Source of the DNA: Adlercreutzia murintestinalis
GTDB taxonomy: Bacteria > Actinomycetota > Coriobacteriia > Coriobacteriales > Eggerthellaceae
Reading direction: 5' to 3'
DNA: 57,909 nucleotides
NCBI RefSeq assembly: GCF_943192905.1
Contig: NZ_CALPCC010000015.1
Location: 1-57,909 of the forward strand
The notes beneath the pieces were generated by a model. It did no database searches. It was not told the DNA's origin and saw only the letters and a program-made list of their open reading frames with translations. Each line of letters starts with the position of its first letter. The stretch's first letter is position 1. Positions 55,725 to 57,909 of this stretch are shown here, piece by piece. Made by a program: the position numbers and the translations under genes.

Positions 55725-57296
55725 ATGGAAGGCGCAGCGTCACGTGCAGCGGGGCTGCGGCTGCCTGCATGCCTCATCATCATGGATGGGTTCGGACTGG
55801 CAGACGCTGACGAGGACAATGCCATCGCGCACGCGCAGACGCCCGTGCTCGATCGTCTGTTCGCCGAGCGCCCATGGGTGCGCCTTGAGGCATCCGGCGC
55901 TGCGGTGGGCTTGCCGGATGGGCAGATGGGCAATTCCGAGGTAGGGCATCTCAACATCGGTGCGGGCCGGGTGGTCGATCAGGAGCTGACGCGCATCAAC
56001 CGCGCCTGCCAAGACGGCACGCTCGCCGAGAATCCGGTCATTCAGCATGCGTTCGAGACGGTGCGATCGAATGGCGGCGTTCTGCATCTGATGGGGCTCT
56101 TGAGCGATGGCGGGGTCCATTCTTCCAATGAGCACTTGTATGCCTTGATGCGCGCGGCGGTCGCTTCAGGGGTGCAACGCACGCACATCCATTGCTTCCT
56201 CGATGGGCGCGACGTGCCGCCTGAGAGCGGCCTGGGATATGTGCGTCGGCTCCAAAGCGTCATCGATGGCATGCTGCTCGAAGGGCCTCCGAATCTCGAT
56301 ATTCGCATTGCGAGCATCCAGGGGCGCTATTACGCCATGGATCGCGACCATCGATGGGAGCGGGTACAGCGTGCCTTCGACACGCTCGTCTGTGGCGCGA
56401 ATGTGGTGGAGATGAGCCCGGATGCAGCGGTGGAGGCATCGTATGGACAGCGCGTAACCGACGAGTTCATGGTGCCCGTTTCTCAGGATGCGCGCGGGAT
56501 GCGCGATGGGGACGCGGTCATCTTCTTCAATTTCAGGCCCGATCGCGCGCGCCAGATCACGCGTGCCATCGTCGATGAGGACTTCGATGCGTTCGAGAGA
56601 GCGTGCACGCCCGCAGTTGAGTTCGTCTGCCTCACGGAGTACGATCCAGATATACCGGTGCCGGTCGCGTTCGCGAAGAACTTCCCCGATCAGGTGCTTG
56701 CCGATGTGCTGTCTCAGGCTGGATTGAGCCAGCTCCATATCGCTGAGACCGAGAAGTACGCGCACGTAACCTTCTTCTTGAACGGCGGACGCGAAGAGCC
56801 CAAGCAGGGTGAGAAGCGCATTTTGGTGGACAGTCCGAAAGTTGCTACGTACGACCTGCAACCCCAGATGAGCGAGCCTGAGGTGACCGAGCAGCTGGTG
56901 GAGGCCATCGAGGCCGACGCAGCGGATGTCTATATCGTCAATTTCGCGAACTGCGATATGGTCGGCCACACCGGAGTCGTCCCTGCGGCCATCAGCGCCG
57001 TCGAGGCGGTCGATGAGGGGGTCGGGCGCGTGCTTTCCGCTATGGCGCGCAAGGGCGGCGTCAGCTTCGTAACGGCTGACCACGGCAACGCTGACAAGAT
57101 GCGCGCCGCAGACGGAAGCCCTCATACGGCGCACACGACGGCGCCGGTGCCCTTCATCCTGGTTGACGAGACCGGAGCGGGTTATGCCTTGAGCGGTGAA
57201 GACGGTAAGCTTGCCGACATTGCGCCTACGCTCTTGTCAGCTATCGGTCTCTCCATACCGCCTGAGATGACCGGGCATAATCTGCTTGCCGTTTAG
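55725..57296 (+). CDS. gpmI: 2,3-bisphosphoglycerate-independent phosphoglycerate mutase
   Basis: Mn-dependent mutase that turns 3- into 2-phosphoglycerate. The 523-residue product belongs to the alkaline phosphatase superfamily. Catalytic Ser71 lies in QMGNSEVGHLNIGAGRVV, and the metal-binding TADHGNADKM and NFANCDMVGHTGV blocks are present. It starts at the base after the tpiA stop. Enolase is not in the window. The secG promoter's -35 lies inside the last codons of this gene. Confidence 0.97.
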   Translation: MEGAASRAAGLRLPACLIIMDGFGLADADEDNAIAHAQTPVLDRLFAERPWVRLEASGAAVGLPDGQMGNSEVGHLNIGAGRVVDQELTRINRACQDGTLAENPVIQHAFETVRSNGGVLHLMGLLSDGGVHSSNEHLYALMRAAVASGVQRTHIHCFLDGRDVPPESGLGYVRRLQSVIDGMLLEGPPNLDIRIASIQGRYYAMDRDHRWERVQRAFDTLVCGANVVEMSPDAAVEASYGQRVTDEFMVPVSQDARGMRDGDAVIFFNFRPDRARQITRAIVDEDFDAFERACTPAVEFVCLTEYDPDIPVPVAFAKNFPDQVLADVLSQAGLSQLHIAETEKYAHVTFFLNGGREEPKQGEKRILVDSPKVATYDLQPQMSEPEVTEQLVEAIEADAADVYIVNFANCDMVGHTGVVPAAISAVEAVDEGVGRVLSAMARKGGVSFVTADHGNADKMRAADGSPHTAHTTAPVPFILVDETGAGYALSGEDGKLADIAPTLLSAIGLSIPPEMTGHNLLAV

Positions 57297-57314
57297 CAGA
57301 GCAATCGCTATAAT
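57286..57314 (+). promoter_or_regulatory. Promoter of secG and tRNA-Leu
   Basis: TTGCCG (57286-57291), a 17-base spacer, TATAAT (57309-57314). It overlaps the gpmI 3' end and gives a leader of about 40 bases before the TTG start of secG. Confidence 0.75.
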
Positions 57315-57358
57315 CCTTGTTTCGCGTACTAACGTGATGATGAAAGAAGCGTGAGGTT

Positions 57359-57616
57359 TTGACACCACTGGTAATCATATTCTTGATCCTGCTCGTGCTG
57401 TCGGGCGTGGGTCTGGTCATCTTCATTTTGATGCACTCTGGTAAGGGCACTGGGATCTCTGAGGCCATTGCCAGTTCCATGTACTCGACGCAAACGGGTA
57501 CCAGCATCATTGAGAAGAATCTTGACCGCATCACCATCATTTGCGCTATCATCTTCATGGTGTCGCTTCTGGTGCTCATGGTTATCTTCCCCCACGGAAC
57601 GATCAGCCAGGGGTAG
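57359..57616 (+). CDS. secG: Preprotein translocase subunit SecG
   Basis: 85-residue accessory subunit of the SecYEG channel. Two hydrophobic helices (about 3-24 and 56-77) flank the conserved cytoplasmic loop MHSGKGTGISEAIASS. Start is TTG 57359, with GTGAGG three bases before it. The gene is preceded by its own promoter and followed by tRNA-Leu and a terminator. Confidence 0.93.
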   Translation: MTPLVIIFLILLVLSGVGLVIFILMHSGKGTGISEAIASSMYSTQTGTSIIEKNLDRITIICAIIFMVSLLVLMVIFPHGTISQG

Positions 57617-57670
57617 CGTCTATGCGGTCGTCTCGCACGCGGCCGGGAAGATCAGGTGCGAACGATATGT

Positions 57671-57759
57671 GTCGGAGTGGTGGAACGGCAGACACGCCAG
57701 CTTGAGGTGCTGGTGCCCACATTTCGGGTGTGCGGGTTCAAATCCCGCCTCCGACACCA
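57671..57759 (+). tRNA. tRNA-Leu(GAG)
   Basis: 89 bases including encoded CCA. The acceptor stem GTCGGAG pairs with CTCCGAC, with discriminator A. The anticodon stem CCAGC/GCTGG encloses a 7-base loop with anticodon GAG at 57704-57706. A variable arm follows, as expected for a class II tRNA. The T arm GCGGG-TTCAAAT-CCCGC is perfect. It reads CTC and CTT leucine codons. The link secG-tRNA-Leu(GAG) also exists in E. coli (secG-leuU). Confidence 0.97.
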
Positions 57760-57770
57760 AGGCATGAATG

Positions 57771-57793
57771 AGCCGCCTTCGGGCGGCTTTTTT
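57771..57793 (+). terminator. Intrinsic terminator after tRNA-Leu
   Basis: AGCCGCC-TTCG-GGCGGCT followed by a T-run; 12 bases after the tRNA end. Confidence 0.95.
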
Positions 57794-57909
57794 GCATCTC
57801 GTGCGCGACTCGTTGTCACGTTCGCAAAAAGAGGCTTAGGTCTCAAAAAGTGTGTCTGGGGCAATTATTCACACGATCCTAGAACCAGCCTGTTGCGTTC
57901 GATCCGCTC
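57794..57909. other. Window end, no gene seen
   Basis: 116 bases after the terminator. AT-richer than the neighbours, with no convincing ORF, repeat or promoter. Confidence 0.5.

Noticed and set aside
57652-57864. 70-codon minus-strand ORF across tRNA-Leu
   Set aside because: It runs through the tRNA and its terminator, a well-known false protein seen beside tRNA genes.
57671-57909. Attachment site for an integrated element at tRNA-Leu
   Set aside because: No duplicated tRNA 3' end and no integrase in the visible 150 bases; the element, if any, would lie outside the window.

Overview
The window reads as chromosomal backbone of a moderately GC-rich actinobacterium. The best fit is class Coriobacteriia (Eggerthellaceae-like). 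This is inferred from the mix of WhiA/YvcK/RapZ, AddAB rather than RecBCD, TrmFO, PPDK with its regulator, and a multi-membrane-span LuxR-type regulator, a protein class that is abundant in that family. No rRNA, CRISPR array, insertion sequence or prophage was seen. Genes are packed almost end to end, often with 4-base ATGA/GTGA overlaps, and nearly all are on the + strand.

Layout. (1) 1-9885: the end of rnr, rpmF (promoter and leader hairpin in front), plsX, rnc, smc, ftsY, ffh. These cover RNA decay, phospholipid start, chromosome organisation and SRP targeting. (2) 9886-13700: an AT-richer accessory island between ffh and rpsP. It holds an unusual fused double membrane-LuxR protein, a small ORF region ending in a strong terminator, and a membrane-anchored protein of unknown function. 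(3) 13722-25090: a long translation and metabolism run: rpsP, khpA, rimM, trmD, lepB, glyQ, glyS, ppsR, ppdK, mtnA, azlC, azlD. (4) 25100-31866: monocistronic-looking rplS with its own promoter and terminator, then rnhB, yraN, comM, dprA, trmFO, xerC. (5) 31948-35690: uvrA behind a possible SOS-type operator, then a membrane-anchored degenerate phosphoesterase-like protein. (6) 35704-39739, minus strand: gdhA, then fabH followed by a DEAD-box helicase. (7) 39957-52424: a Sel1-repeat protein, then addB-addA-uvrC-rapZ-yvcK-whiA, each coupled to the next. (8) 52547-57909: the lower glycolysis operon gap-pgk-tpiA-gpmI, then secG and tRNA-Leu(GAG) with a classic terminator.

Together the genes describe a fermentative or anaerobic central metabolism: GAPDH to phosphoglycerate mutase, PPDK under PpsR control, and glutamate dehydrogenase. 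Around it are conserved ribosome, secretion, DNA-repair and cell-division-linked modules. The most unusual material is the ffh-rpsP island with its TM-HTH-TM-HTH regulator, which lacks an ordinary start codon at its natural N-terminus. Next come the inverted-repeat architecture in front of uvrA, the palindromes between fabH and the Sel1 gene, and the phosphoesterase-like protein carrying an Asp-rich repeat.
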